Below are positions 18,734-29,310 of a DNA stretch of 64,000 bases, piece by piece. The position numbers were made by a program, and so were the translations under genes. This DNA is from Sulfurospirillum diekertiae (GTDB lineage: Bacteria > Campylobacterota > Campylobacteria > Campylobacterales > Sulfurospirillaceae): contig NZ_CP021416.1 of assembly GCF_002162315.1 (NCBI RefSeq), positions 1,438,207 to 1,502,206 of the forward strand, written 5' to 3'. Every line of letters starts with the position of its first letter. The stretch's first letter is position 1. The notes under the pieces were generated by a model. That model had not been told where the DNA came from. It worked only from the letters and a program-made list of their open reading frames with translations, and searched no databases.

Positions 18734-19798
18734 TCATCTCCTATCGCTTCCTATAATTTCGCTAATATGACTAAATCCATCTTTTTCCATGCGCTCTAAA
18801 ATACCAAGGTTGATTGCACGGTTAAGGGATGGTCCTTTAAAAATAAATGCTGAATAAATTTGGATCAAACTTGCCCCAGCTTTAAGTCTTCGATAGGCTT
18901 CATCCGCTGAATCAATACCTCCAACAGAAATCAGTGTCGTTTTACCAAAAAACTCTTTCGCAAGTGCTTCAAACATAACAAAACTTTTTTCAGTGAGTAC
19001 CTTACCACTGAGACCTCCAAAGTCTCTTGCATTGGGAATCAAAGAATAGTCGATGGTTGTGTTTGTTGCTACGATGCCCGCTGCCCCATTTTCTAATGCA
19101 ACAGAGCTTACATGTAAAGCATCGTTGATTTCAAGATCGGGTGCAATTTTAAGAAGTACCGGTTTTAAGGTTAACTCTTTTGCCATCACAAAAAGATCTT
19201 TGATAAATTGCTCATTCTGCAAATCCCGTAGACCTGGAGTATTGGGAGAAGAGATGTTAATAACCAAATAATCGCTTAAATCTTTGAAGCGTTTAATTAA
19301 TTTTTCATAGTCTTTGAGCGCATTTTCAGCCGTAGTCGTTTTATTTTTTCCAATATTGGCACCTAAAGGTGTTGCAAATGGGTAAAGTGACTCTAAACGC
19401 TTTCCGACTTTATACATACCTTCATTGTTAAATCCCATTGCATTTTGAATGGATTCTTGTTCTACGTAGCGAAATAACCTTGGTTTTGCATTGCCATTTT
19501 GTGGCTCAGGCGTAATCGTTCCATACTCAATATGACCAAATCCAAGAGCGGTAAGCATTTGAATCATCGTTGCATTTTTATCAAAACCTGCACCAAGACC
19601 CAGAGGATTTAAAAATGTTTTACCAAAAATAGTTTGTTCCAAACGTTTATCATGAATAAAAAAATGCTCAGCCAATGGTGAAAGAATAAAAGGAGCATAG
19701 GTGGCACCATTCTTAAAGAAAAATTCTGCAATATGGTGGGCATTCTCAGGAGAGAAGTTAAACATGAATTTTTTCATCAGGCCATAATAATCAAACAT
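18734..19798 (-). CDS. pyrD: Quinone-dependent dihydroorotate dehydrogenase (class 2)
   Basis: The 354-residue FMN enzyme oxidises dihydroorotate to orotate and passes electrons to membrane quinone (menaquinone here). An N-terminal extension (about 1-45) forms the membrane-docking helices of class 2. NPLGLGAGFDKN, FNNEGMYKVG, NISSPNTPGLRDLQ (catalytic Ser) and ISVGGIDSADEAYRRL are the family motifs. A palindrome copy (19108) encodes Leu-His-Val. It lies between msbA and the M16 protease, as in C. jejuni. Confidence 0.95.
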   Translation of the reverse strand: MFDYYGLMKKFMFNFSPENAHHIAEFFFKNGATYAPFILSPLAEHFFIHDKRLEQTIFGKTFLNPLGLGAGFDKNATMIQMLTALGFGHIEYGTITPEPQNGNAKPRLFRYVEQESIQNAMGFNNEGMYKVGKRLESLYPFATPLGANIGKNKTTTAENALKDYEKLIKRFKDLSDYLVINISSPNTPGLRDLQNEQFIKDLFVMAKELTLKPVLLKIAPDLEINDALHVSSVALENGAAGIVATNTTIDYSLIPNARDFGGLSGKVLTEKSFVMFEALAKEFFGKTTLISVGGIDSADEAYRRLKAGASLIQIYSAFIFKGPSLNRAINLGILERMEKDGFSHISEIIGSDRR

Positions 19799-19872
19799 CT
19801 TCTATTTCCTTCAATATAAAGTACGCGATTATACTCCACTAAAGATAAAAGATGGTTGATTTTAGCCCTTTT

Positions 19873-21588
19873 CTAGTGCTGTAAACCTTTGAGCTTAAGA
19901 TACTCTTGGGAGTTAGCCAATAGCTCCTCGTCACTTCCAATGGCACAAATTTTACCATGTTTAAGAAGCGCAATTTTATCTGCTTTTTTGATGGTACTCA
20001 GGCGATGGGCAATGACAAAAGTAATTTTATCTTTGATGAGATTTTCAATCGCCTCCGTAATTTTTTGCTCACTTTGAGAATCAAGTGCCGAGGTTGCTTC
20101 ATCTAAAATAAGCACTTGAGGATTGGTATAAATGGCACGGGCTATGGCAATACGTTGCCTCTGTCCTCCTGAAAGGTTCGTTCCAAATTCATCCAAATGC
20201 GTATGAATACCTTCAGGAAGGTTTTGAATAAATTCGTAAGCATTTGCTTTTTTCAGAGCATCAATCACGTTATTTTCATTGATTTCTTTACCATAAGCAA
20301 CATTGGCAGCAACACTATCATGAAAAATATAAACACGCTGTGTTACCATGGCAATATTGTGACGTAAATCGTGAAGATCAAAAGATTTAAGATCAATGCC
20401 ATTGATACAAACACTTCCTGATGTTGGATCATAAAAACGCATCAGCATATTCATTAAGGAGCTTTTCCCTCCACCACTATCACCAATGAGAGCTATCATT
20501 TCGCCCGATTTTGCTTCAAGACTCACATTCTGTAAAGCTTCTTTTTCGCCATAACAGAGAGAGACATTATGAAAAGAAATCGTATCGATTTTAGAAGGTA
20601 ACATTTTTGTTCCAACGGGGATAGATGAGCGTTGATCTAGTAAAAAGAAAATACGTTCACTGGCAACTAATGCATCTTGCATTTTGTTATAAAGTCCTGA
20701 TATTCTCTTAATAGGTGTGTAAAGCATAAAAAGAGCTGTTAAAAAAGAGAAAAATGCTCCAACACTCATACCTCCTTCAATAACCTCTTTACCACCTACG
20801 AGAATCACTACGGCAACACCAATAGAACCTAATGTTTCCATTACAGGACTGACAAGTTCATTGACTTTAACCGATTTCATCGTCAGTTTGAAGTAACGCT
20901 CATTGTCTTTTTTGAAAAGTTCGTGCTCGTATGTTTGTGCATTATTGGCTTGAATAATCTCAATATTGTTAAAAATTTCACTGAGTTTTGCTGTGATATC
21001 CGAAACTTTTCTTGCGATTGACGTGAGACTTTTTTTCATTTTTTTAGAAAGCACACTCAAAGGGTAGATTGCTAAAGGCATAATAATGAGTGCATAAAAA
21101 GCAAGTTCAGGACTTTGGTAGATGACAACACCAATCAAGCCAAAAATAGTCAGCGTTTGGCTTAGAAATTCAGGAATGAGATTGGAGACAACGGTTCTAA
21201 CACGCTCTACATCATTCGTATTACGACTGATCAGCTCGCCCGTTCGGTACTCATGAAAAAAGGAGAGGTCAAGTTTTAAAAGATTTTCCAAAATCATGTC
21301 ACGAAAGCGTTTGATAATATCCTGGCCAATATAGGCGGTATAGTACGCTTGTGTATAACGACCTGCTTCTTTGAGTGCATAAACAGCGATAATCGCATAG
21401 GGCAAAAGTTCAAGCATCTCTTTATCTTTGGCAATGAAAATTTCATCCAAAAGAGGCTTTACAAGATACGCTGAATAGGCAGTTCCTCCACTGGAGAGAA
21501 GCATTCCAAAAATCGCTAAGAGAAAATAGGGGATATAGTCCTTAAAAAAAGGAGAAAAACGGGCTAATACACCTTTAATACCGAGCAT
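19873..21588 (-). CDS. msbA: MsbA-type lipid A/phospholipid ABC exporter
   Basis: The 571-residue half-transporter has six membrane helices in the first 310 residues and a C-terminal ATPase domain. IGDSGGGKSS (Walker A, about 375), LSGGQRQRIAIARAI (signature) and VLILDEATSALD (Walker B) are all complete, as is the H-loop (VIAHRLST). It flips core lipid A, or related lipids, across the inner membrane. Its stop is separated from pyrD by about 75 bases with no gene. The start follows directly after the cysS stop. Confidence 0.9.
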   Translation of the reverse strand: MLGIKGVLARFSPFFKDYIPYFLLAIFGMLLSSGGTAYSAYLVKPLLDEIFIAKDKEMLELLPYAIIAVYALKEAGRYTQAYYTAYIGQDIIKRFRDMILENLLKLDLSFFHEYRTGELISRNTNDVERVRTVVSNLIPEFLSQTLTIFGLIGVVIYQSPELAFYALIIMPLAIYPLSVLSKKMKKSLTSIARKVSDITAKLSEIFNNIEIIQANNAQTYEHELFKKDNERYFKLTMKSVKVNELVSPVMETLGSIGVAVVILVGGKEVIEGGMSVGAFFSFLTALFMLYTPIKRISGLYNKMQDALVASERIFFLLDQRSSIPVGTKMLPSKIDTISFHNVSLCYGEKEALQNVSLEAKSGEMIALIGDSGGGKSSLMNMLMRFYDPTSGSVCINGIDLKSFDLHDLRHNIAMVTQRVYIFHDSVAANVAYGKEINENNVIDALKKANAYEFIQNLPEGIHTHLDEFGTNLSGGQRQRIAIARAIYTNPQVLILDEATSALDSQSEQKITEAIENLIKDKITFVIAHRLSTIKKADKIALLKHGKICAIGSDEELLANSQEYLKLKGLQH

Positions 21589-22988
21589 TTAGTTCACCTT
21601 TTCCCACTGTGTCCCCATCGCTGTATCCATGAGTTGTATCTGCTTGGACTCTAGTAGTGTGCGAATTTCATCTGCTTTTGCAAAATCTTTGGCTTTTTTG
21701 GCAACTATTCGGTTTTCAATCAATGCTTCAATCTCCGCTTTTTCAGCGTCACTAACACCGATTTGAAAGTACATGTAAGGATTGTAAAGTCCAATGCCTA
21801 GGAGCAATTCAATCCATTGTAAATTGGCATGTGTGGTTGCTTTGAGTGCTTTATCTTTAGGATTAAGATCGAGCATTTCATTCGCTGAAGTGATCATCTC
21901 ATCCAAACTTGCAAGGGCTTTGGAAATATTAAGATCATCACTGAGTGCTTCCAGCATTGCCTCTTTAAAAGGAGCCGAGACTTCACTTGGTATGTTTTCA
22001 AAAACTCTCTTTTTCAATCGATAGAGTTTATCAAGGCGTTTTTTGGTGTTTAATAGATCTTCTTCGGAAAAATTGAAATTCGCACGATAATGTGTTGCAA
22101 GCAAGTAAAAGCGAAGCACTTCGCCACTGTAAATGGCAAGTGCATCTTTTAAAAAGAAACTATTTCCTAGTGATTTACTCATTTTTTCGCCGCTAATGGT
22201 GACAAAGCCATTGTGCATCCAGTATTTGGCGAGTTCTTGATGACTTTTACATCTGGTTTGTGCCGCTTCATTTTCGTGGTGTGGGAAGAGAAGATCGGCA
22301 CCTCCTGCATGAATATCGATCTGAAAATTGCCACTGCTCGCAAGATGTTTTTCAATCATCGCAGAACACTCAATATGCCATCCCGGGCGTCCTACACCAA
22401 ATGGGGCAGAGTAGCTAGGTTCATTGGCTTTTGAGAATTTCCACAATGCAAAATCTTTTTGATCTTTTTTCTCTTCTTTTTGCTCGACGCGTGATTGACT
22501 CGCATCTTCTTCAATGTTGCGGTGACTGAGGCTAAGGTATTTGGCATCTTTTGAGGTATCAAAATAGATCCCATCACTGGTTGCATAAGCGACTTTTTTG
22601 CGAAGCATTTCATCCACAAACGAAATGATTTCCGACACCGTCTCCGTCGCCTTTGGTTCAATGTCCGCATCCTTTACATGTAAAGCATGCATTTCATTTT
22701 TGTAGCGCTCAATGTAAAAAGAGGTAATCTCCTCAAGTGACTTTCCACTCTCTTTCATTTTGTTAATAATTTTATCATCAATATCAGTGAAGTTCTTAAC
22801 AAACGTTACGTGATAACCAAGAGCAATAAATACACGACGTAAAAGATCAAAAGCAATAGCACTTCTTGCGTGTCCTAAATGAGCATCATCATATACAGTT
22901 GGACCGCAGACATAAATTTTTAACTTCATTCTCTTGAATAGGAATAAACGATACTTTTTTTCTTCTGTACTGAATCATAAATAAACAT
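21589..22988 (-). CDS. cysS: Cysteinyl-tRNA synthetase, apparent frameshifts near start
   Basis: This class I synthetase charges tRNA-Cys. The HIGH motif is AHLGH, the KMSKS motif is GEKMSKSLG, and the zinc-binding Cys in YVCGPTVYDD, with the later GWHIECS and HHENE ligands, is present. The uninterrupted frame begins at 22929 (MKLKIYVCGP), about 20 residues short of the family. Removing one base from the T7 run 22955-22961 and one from the T5 run 22917-22921 restores the usual lead MFIYDSVQKKKVSFIP, starting at 22988 and overlapping the murJ stop. I infer two base-call errors. A palindrome copy (22674) encodes Leu-His-Val. Confidence 0.93.
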
Positions 22989-24385
22989 GCATAAGTTCCT
23001 TTACATAGAGTAATACACCCCATTCTACAACAAGGAGTATGACTAAAATAGCTAATTTTTTAGTATATAGTATAGCAAAAAACTTTCCTAGCCCAAATGA
23101 TCGGAGCGTAAAAAAGAGTAGAACAAACGCTGAAAGCGATCCAGCAAGAGCAAGGCCTGCAGCGCCCATAGGCTTGATAAGGCTAAAGGAAAAGATTAGG
23201 TTGGCAATGAGTGAATACATTGCGATAATGGCCGCTTCTTTTTGTCTCATCCCTGCATAAAGCCAAAGGGAGAAGAGTTTTGCTAAACCAAAAGGGATCA
23301 GTCCTATCATATACATTGCTAAAACAAAACCTGTATTAGCTGTATCTTGAGTCGAAAAAGAACCATGTTGAAACAGTAATTTAACAATTTCTTCACTGAG
23401 GATAAAACCACCCAATGTTGATGTTGTGAGTAAAAACGCTAAAATCCAAAAGCCTTGAGAAAGTAAATTGGAAGCTTCTTCCTCTTTATTGGCTTTGAGG
23501 AGTCGGCTAATTTTTGGAAAAATTCCTGTGGTGAGTGCTATCGCAAAAAGAGCCAATGGAAGTTGAAAAATACGGTTCCCATAGTAGAGATAACTAATAC
23601 TACCTGTCACTAAAAAGCTTGCCAGTGTTGTATCGACAAAAGAGACGATTTGTGGTGTTGAATTTCCAATAACAGAGTGCCAAAAAGAGCGATTAAAGTT
23701 TTTGTTGCTCTCTTCTAATGCCGCATCTCTCTTATGACGATACTTAAAACCCAGCGCTAAAAATTTAAAAAAACGCTCTTTCTTAAGTGCAAAAAGATGG
23801 GCAATCACTTGCAATACGCCACCCACTAAAACACCATAGCTTAAAGCATAAACGATCGTTTTACGATCATACCCTTGAAAAAGAAGGAGGGCACCTATCA
23901 TACCGATGTTAAGGAGTGCTGTTGAAAATGCTGAAACGGCAAAATGGTGCTTGTATTGAAGCAATGACCCAAAAAGGGTGACACAGAAAATAAGAGGTAA
24001 ATAGTAAAAGTTAATAGCAACAAAAGGTGCTGAGAGTGCTACCGTTTCATCATCAAAGCCAAAGGCAATTATTTTGGCAAAAGATTCGCTAAAAAGTGTA
24101 ACAATCAATGAGAAAATAATAAGAAAAAGTAAAAAGCGTGAGAAAATAGTATAGGTAAAAAGTGCCTTACGTGATGTTTTAATAAAACTCGGGATAAAGC
24201 TCTGTGTAAAAGCGCCTTCTGCAAAAATACGGCGAAAAAGATTAGGAAATTTAAACGCCACGAAAAAAAATATCGCTATAGATATTTGCTCCTAAAATTG
24301 AAGCACTCAGTATATCGCGAATAAAGCCAAATATACGAGAAACAAGGGTTCCAATACTGTTTGTGAAAAATGATTTAATAAGCAT
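22975..24385 (-). CDS. murJ: Lipid II flippase MurJ (MviN), apparent frameshift near start
   Basis: This polytopic inner-membrane protein of the MOP superfamily flips lipid II for peptidoglycan synthesis. The frame as written starts at GTG 24261 (MAFKFPNLFRRIFAEGAF), lacking the first helix. Upstream, ATG 24385 begins MLIKSFFTNSIGTLVSR and runs into the same protein if the A8 run at 24263-24270 (plus-strand view) loses one base. This gives the family signature N-terminus with FGFIRDILSA. About 14 hydrophobic segments follow. It is the first gene of the minus-strand run down to yggS and is divergent from the fapA-like gene. Confidence 0.92.
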
Positions 24386-24516
24386 TGCGTATCTTATCAA
24401 AAAATGGTTTAAACAATATTTTTATCTATTTTTCGCTAAGATTTCCTAACATTATAAGCAACATTTGTCGATATTAGAGCAAAATTGAGAGTTTATTCAA
24501 AAAACAGAGGTGCACA

Positions 24517-26448
24517 TTGGGGCTATTTGATAAGATTAAAGGTCATAATACGGATACGGGTACACAAAATGATGGTGACGTGTCTGAATTTAAATCTATT
24601 GTTATAGACACTATTAACGTCATCAAAGAACTAAAAAATGTTGCTATTGCAAGTCATCTGAAGCCTTCTGAACTCTCTTTTAAGCTTCTACGTACAACAA
24701 CGTACTACAGTGATGAAAAGAGTGAAAATAATGAGATGAATGAAGAAGAGTTAAAGCTTTTATCGGATGATAACTTTTTACTCAATCCCAATCTCAAACT
24801 AACACAGCATTATCGTGTTGAAATTTACAAAATTGCCGATCAAGAAGAAGATCATACGATTCTTCCTGATATAACACTCAGTGGAAATAAAACTTTAACC
24901 AAGATTATTGCAATGGTTGCAAAAAACCATGATGTCAAATATACCTCAAAACTTGAAGAAAAAATAATCGAAGATATTCAGATCAAAAAGATTAAAGCAG
25001 GTATTTTAGTAGGTATTCGCGATCAGAATATGTACAAAGAAGTCAAAAAAATTGTAGCTAATATTCGGGTGAATGGAATCATCGATCAAAATCAGACCTT
25101 TGTTGTCTGTCAAGGCGTGGATGAGATACCTTCCATCAATGATGATCTTATTTATCATTATAAGAAGAAAATCAATGCTAAAAGTACCGATGGCAAAATT
25201 GACTATGCTAAACGAGGATACGTATTAGCTGTCGATAAAGATGAATGTATTATTGAATATATTAAACCGCAGCTTGGGACTCCTGGACGTAACTGTAGAG
25301 GAGCATTTTTGCCAGTGAAAGAGCCTCGCAAGTCAAATGATACACCCATTGCCATTACGGCTAATCTCGTTAAAAAAGAGAGCGAAACCAGTATCAAATA
25401 TATTGCAAATCGCGGTGGATATGTCAATTTTGACAAAGGCACTTATGATATACAAGATCAAATGGAGATCAACGAAATCAGCTTTAGATCCACGGGTTCT
25501 ATCGATGCAAGTTTGGGATCAAACATCAAAATTAATATCAAAGAAAGTGATATTCTTAAAGATGCCATAGGTGCTGGTATGAGTGTTGAAACTTCCGAAG
25601 TGCATGTTCAAGGCAACATTGGAAGTGGTGCTAAAATTAAAGCAAAGATTGCTGAAATTGGTGGACAAACACATCAGAGTGCCTATATTGAGGCGGATAA
25701 AATTATTATTTCAGTTCATCGTGGTGAAGCCAATGGTCAAGACATCGAAATTGATCGTTTGGAAGGTGGAAAAGTCATTGGTCATACGGTGCATGTTAAA
25801 CAGATGATTGGTGGCGAAATTATTGCCAATAGTGTGAAAATTGACAATCTTCTTTCCAATGCAAAAATAACAGCGTGTGATCTTATCGAAATAACAGAAC
25901 TCAAAGGCAATAACAATAAACTTATTATTGATCCAAGTGTTACAAAAGAGTTCAATGAAATGATTGATACGATTAATACTAAGATTGAAAAAATTGAAGA
26001 AGAGCTCAAAGCTTATCCAAGACAACTGAGTTCTAAAAAAGAGTTTATCGATAAAAACAAACCCATGGCAGAGATGGTTAAAGATAAGATTATGGAGCTT
26101 AAACGTAATGGCGTTGAACCGCCTATGACACTTTTTGCTAAGATCAAAGATTTTCAAGAAAAAGTGATTGACTATAATACGTTTTTGCAGACCTTTAAAG
26201 ATAAAAAAGAAGAGTTGCAAGAGTATCGTAAAGAGCTCAATCAAGTCCAAAATAAAGTGTTCTTTGCCAAAATTATTAACCATTCTGCTTGGAAAGAGTT
26301 TAATGAAGTACGATTTAGACTCATTTCTCCACCCAAAGATATTACCTACAACCCAAAAGAGCATGAAATTGTACGTGAAATTACGCTTAAAGATATGGGC
26401 AATGGCGAGCATAGAGTAATGCGTTCCGCGGAGTATAGTAGCAAATGA
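24517..26448 (+). CDS. FapA (DUF342) family protein
   Basis: The 643-residue cytoplasmic protein has an N-terminal alpha/beta part (about 1-250), a right-handed beta-helix of the DUF342/FapA type (about 290-480, with repeats such as GNIGSGAKIKAKIAEIGG), and a C-terminal coiled coil (about 485-600). FapA-like proteins act in cell polarity and as flagellar or chemotaxis accessory proteins in several bacteria. No enzyme activity is known. The start is TTG 24517 with AGAGGTG upstream; the alternative starts would cut conserved sequence. It precedes ruvA with a 4-base overlap, an arrangement shared with C. jejuni (Cj0800c). Confidence 0.85.
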   Translation: MGLFDKIKGHNTDTGTQNDGDVSEFKSIVIDTINVIKELKNVAIASHLKPSELSFKLLRTTTYYSDEKSENNEMNEEELKLLSDDNFLLNPNLKLTQHYRVEIYKIADQEEDHTILPDITLSGNKTLTKIIAMVAKNHDVKYTSKLEEKIIEDIQIKKIKAGILVGIRDQNMYKEVKKIVANIRVNGIIDQNQTFVVCQGVDEIPSINDDLIYHYKKKINAKSTDGKIDYAKRGYVLAVDKDECIIEYIKPQLGTPGRNCRGAFLPVKEPRKSNDTPIAITANLVKKESETSIKYIANRGGYVNFDKGTYDIQDQMEINEISFRSTGSIDASLGSNIKINIKESDILKDAIGAGMSVETSEVHVQGNIGSGAKIKAKIAEIGGQTHQSAYIEADKIIISVHRGEANGQDIEIDRLEGGKVIGHTVHVKQMIGGEIIANSVKIDNLLSNAKITACDLIEITELKGNNNKLIIDPSVTKEFNEMIDTINTKIEKIEEELKAYPRQLSSKKEFIDKNKPMAEMVKDKIMELKRNGVEPPMTLFAKIKDFQEKVIDYNTFLQTFKDKKEELQEYRKELNQVQNKVFFAKIINHSAWKEFNEVRFRLISPPKDITYNPKEHEIVREITLKDMGNGEHRVMRSAEYSSK

Positions 26449-27002
26449 TTGTGGGTATTGAAGGAAAAGTTGTTAAAAAAGAGGTGACGTTTGTCCATGT
26501 GAAAACAGCTGCTGGTCTAACGTATAAAGTGTTTGTTTCATTGTCATGTCTTGGAAAAATCAGTAGTGAACTAATCTCTTTACATGTAAGCCAAATTATC
26601 AGAGAAGATCAGCACAGTTTGTATGGTTTTATCGACGAAAATGAGAAAAAAGTATTTGACACACTGATTAAACTAAATGGCATTGGACCATCAACGGCTT
26701 TAGCGGTTTGTTCGACGCTCAGTCCCGATGATTTTGCACAAGCCTTGGTGAGTCAAAATGTTCAAGCTTTTCAAAAAGTTCCTGGCATTGGACCCAAGAG
26801 TGCCAAACGTATTTTAGTAGAACTGAGTGATTTTTCGTTGCAACTTAGTTCTGATGATCATAACTCGAGTAGTATGATTGAAGCCTCTTTAGCCCTTGAA
26901 AGTCTTGGATTTAAAAAAGAGATGATTAAGAAAGCATTGAGTACTTGTCAAGGGGTAGATACTCAAACACTTATCAAAGAAGCTCTTAGAAAGCTTAGTT
27001 AA
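26445..27002 (+). CDS. ruvA: Holliday junction branch-migration protein RuvA
   Basis: The 185-residue DNA-binding protein tetramerises around Holliday junctions and directs the RuvB motor. It has the OB-fold N-terminal domain (MIVGIEGKVV..., about 1-62), two helix-hairpin-helix motifs (LNGIGPSTAL at about 77-86 and VPGIGPKSAKRI at about 112-123) and a small C-terminal RuvB-binding domain (about 145-185). The start overlaps the fapA-like stop (ATGA). A palindrome copy at 26580 encodes Leu-His-Val in the OB-fold. ddl follows after a few bases. Confidence 0.96.
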   Translation: MIVGIEGKVVKKEVTFVHVKTAAGLTYKVFVSLSCLGKISSELISLHVSQIIREDQHSLYGFIDENEKKVFDTLIKLNGIGPSTALAVCSTLSPDDFAQALVSQNVQAFQKVPGIGPKSAKRILVELSDFSLQLSSDDHNSSSMIEASLALESLGFKKEMIKKALSTCQGVDTQTLIKEALRKLS

Positions 27003-27015
27003 ATAAAGGATGAAA

Positions 27016-28050
27016 ATGACTGTAGCCGTTTTGTTTGGCGCCCAAAGTTTTGAGCATGAGATTAGCGTGGTAAGTGCCATTGCTCTCAAAAAAGTGCTAA
27101 AAAGTGACATTGTTTATATATTTTGTGATTATTACCGTAATTTTTATTTGATTCCAACCGATAAAATTACTTCAAAACGTTTTAGCAGTGGTGAATATAA
27201 AAAAGATAAACTGCTCTATCTTAAGCAAGGTGGTTTTTACGCTAAAAAAATGTTGGGTGAAGAGAAAATAATGTTCGATGTCATGATTAACCTCGTGCAT
27301 GGCATGGACGGAGAAGATGGAAAACTTAGTTCTATGCTTGATTTCTTTGGTGTACCCTATATTGGGCCTCGGATGGAAGGTAGTTGTATCAGTTATAACA
27401 AACTTTTTACAAAGCTGTATGCCAAGGAAGTGGGGGTTAATGTATTAGACTACCAAGTGCTTCGTAAAGGAAGTGGTGCATCAATTAAAATTGCTTATCC
27501 ATTTATCGTCAAGCCTCTACGACTAGGAAGTTCTATTGGAATAGGGATTGTTAAAGAAGAAAAAGAGCTTGCATACGCACTTGATGTTGCTTTTGAATTT
27601 GATGATAGTGTCCTAATAGAACCGTTTATAAGTGGTGTAAAAGAGTACAATCTTGCAGGTTGTAAAACCGATATGTTCCACTTTTCTATTATAGAAGAAC
27701 CTCAAAAAGATGAATTTTTAGATTTCGATAAAAAATATTTAGATTTTTCTCGTACAAAAAGAGTGAATGAGGCTGCACTAGATATCAAAGCAGAAGAAGG
27801 AATTCGTGACGCATTTATGAAGCTTTATGATCCACTTTTTTTAGGGGCACTTATTCGTTGTGATTTTTTTGTGATTGATGGAATGACGTATCTTAATGAA
27901 ATCAACCCAATTCCTGGTAGTATGGCCAATTATCTTTTTGATGATTTTGATAGAATAATTAAAAATCTTTCAAAATGGTTGCCAAAAAGTATCACGATTC
28001 CAAAAGAATACCGCTATATCAACTCCATTCAAGCAGCTAAAGGTAAGTAA
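27016..28050 (+). CDS. ddl: D-alanine--D-alanine ligase
   Basis: This ATP-grasp enzyme makes the D-Ala-D-Ala dipeptide of peptidoglycan. FGAQSFEHEISVVSA is the N-terminal motif (catalytic Glu), VKPLRLGSSIGIG forms the ATP-binding grasp, and NEINPIPGSM is the Mg-binding and substrate end. ATG codons lie at 27010 and 27016. The Shine-Dalgarno AAAGGA at 27005-27010 overlaps the first, so I choose the second. It is part of the plus-strand run ruvA-ddl-Phd-hydrolase-acylphosphatase-murF, in which ddl and murF make and attach the same dipeptide. Confidence 0.95.
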   Translation: MTVAVLFGAQSFEHEISVVSAIALKKVLKSDIVYIFCDYYRNFYLIPTDKITSKRFSSGEYKKDKLLYLKQGGFYAKKMLGEEKIMFDVMINLVHGMDGEDGKLSSMLDFFGVPYIGPRMEGSCISYNKLFTKLYAKEVGVNVLDYQVLRKGSGASIKIAYPFIVKPLRLGSSIGIGIVKEEKELAYALDVAFEFDDSVLIEPFISGVKEYNLAGCKTDMFHFSIIEEPQKDEFLDFDKKYLDFSRTKRVNEAALDIKAEEGIRDAFMKLYDPLFLGALIRCDFFVIDGMTYLNEINPIPGSMANYLFDDFDRIIKNLSKWLPKSITIPKEYRYINSIQAAKGK

Positions 28051-28103
28051 AAGTCTTGTTTATGTAGGATATTACATAAAATTTTGCACAAAGGCTCGAA
28101 TCG

Positions 28104-28328
28104 ATGACCTATGCTAAAAACGAGATAATGACTGCAACAGACATGGTGCGCAACTTTAGTTCTGTGTTGGGTAGTATTACCAAAGGGAAAAGTAAACGTG
28201 TGGTCATCGTGAAAAATAACCGTTTTGAAGCGGTTATGATCACGGTGGATGAATACGAAAAAATGAGTGAAGCCGTTAATATTTTGGAAAAAATCTATGC
28301 CAACACGAAAAAGAAGAGTGATGGCTAA
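28104..28328 (+). CDS. Phd/YefM-like small protein without partner toxin
   Basis: The 74-residue protein resembles Phd/YefM antitoxins: MTATDMVRNFSSVLGSI (start of the DNA-binding domain), then VVIVKNNRFEAVMITVDEYEKM, the strand-turn-strand and helix of the family. No RelE/Doc-like toxin gene follows. Instead a hydrolase gene overlaps its stop (ATGGCTAA). The position between ddl and the hydrolase corresponds to a similar small gene in C. jejuni, so it is a stable chromosomal gene rather than an addiction module. It may be an autoregulator of the cell-wall run. Confidence 0.75.
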   Translation: MTYAKNEIMTATDMVRNFSSVLGSITKGKSKRVVIVKNNRFEAVMITVDEYEKMSEAVNILEKIYANTKKKSDG

Positions 28329-29039
28329 GAAAGAGATCGTATTTCAAAATACTTCTTACGAATTATCGTATGAGTTGTTAAACCAAAACCAACCGCAAAC
28401 CATTCTTTTTTACATGGTTGGGGCAGTAATAAAGAGATTATGAAGCAAGCATTTGGGAAGACGTTTTCTCAGTACCAGCATCTCTATCTTGATCTTCCTG
28501 GTTTTGGGCACTCTTCAATTCATGATGTCATCACTACAGGAACTTACTCAGACATTGTATCTGTCTTCTTAAAAGCGTTACATGTAAAACCTCTTATCAT
28601 TGTGGGACACTCGTATGGTGGTAAAGTGGCAACATTGCTGCAACCAGAGGTCTTGGTTTTGCTCTCAAGTGCTGGTATTGTTCCACCAAAATCTTTGAAA
28701 GTCAAACTAAAAATAGCGCTTTTTAAACTGCTAAAACCCTTTGCTCCACGCTCTTTTTACCGCTTTTTCGCGACCAAAGATGTGGAAGGGATGAGCCAAA
28801 CCATGTACGAAATTATCAAGCGGGTCGTCAATGAAGACTTTAGTGAGCAATTTCTTACATGTAAAGCAAAAACGTTTCTGTTTTGGGGCAAAGAGGATAG
28901 TGCAATGCCACTTTTCTGTGGAGAAAAGATGCACTCTCTCATTAAGGGAAGTCACTTTTACCCGATGGAGGGTGATCATTTCTTTTTTATGAATCAAGCA
29001 AAACAGATCGAAAAGACACTTGGGGAGTTTGGATTTTGA
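28322..29039 (+). CDS. Alpha/beta-hydrolase, apparent frameshift near start
   Basis: The frame from ATG 28322 (MAKKEIVFQNTSYELS) breaks after ILF. Adding one T to the T6 run at 28406-28411 gives ILFLHGWGSNKEIMKQ and joins the open frame at 28440. HGWG is the oxyanion-hole motif, GHSYGGK (about 91-97) the nucleophile elbow with the catalytic Ser, and GDHFF near the C-terminus the catalytic His. About 239 residues result. The substrate is unknown. It corresponds in position to Cj0796c. It overlaps its neighbours on both sides, so it is co-translated in the run. Two palindrome copies (28578, 28855) lie inside. Confidence 0.85.
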
Positions 29040-29305
29040 GTACTTATAGATTGATTGTAACAGGACGCGTACAAGGTGTTAATTTTCGCCGATTTGTTGT
29101 TGATATAGCGCATGCATTGAATTATGTGGGGTATGTCAAAAATAGTGCCGATGGCAGTGTTGAAGTTGTGATTAACTCTGCTTATGAGGAAGATTTGGAA
29201 TTTTTTATTAGTAAACTCTATGATGGTTCAATGTTTTCAGATGTTCAAGACGTTACATGTCAGAAGATTGAAAGTATGATCTTTGATGATTTTGAGAAGA
29301 GATAA
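29036..29305 (+). CDS. Acylphosphatase
   Basis: The 89-residue enzyme hydrolyses acyl phosphates such as carbamoyl or acetyl phosphate. GRVQGVNFRRFV (about 11-22) is the phosphate-binding cradle with the catalytic Arg, and VGYVKNSADGSVEVV (about 32-46) holds the catalytic Asn. The length is normal. TTG 29036 is the start, overlapping the hydrolase stop by 4 bases. In this bacterium acetyl phosphate would come from the pta-ackA pathway encoded just downstream, though a direct link is not shown. Confidence 0.9.
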   Translation: MSTYRLIVTGRVQGVNFRRFVVDIAHALNYVGYVKNSADGSVEVVINSAYEEDLEFFISKLYDGSMFSDVQDVTCQKIESMIFDDFEKR

Positions 29306-29310
29306 AGAGC

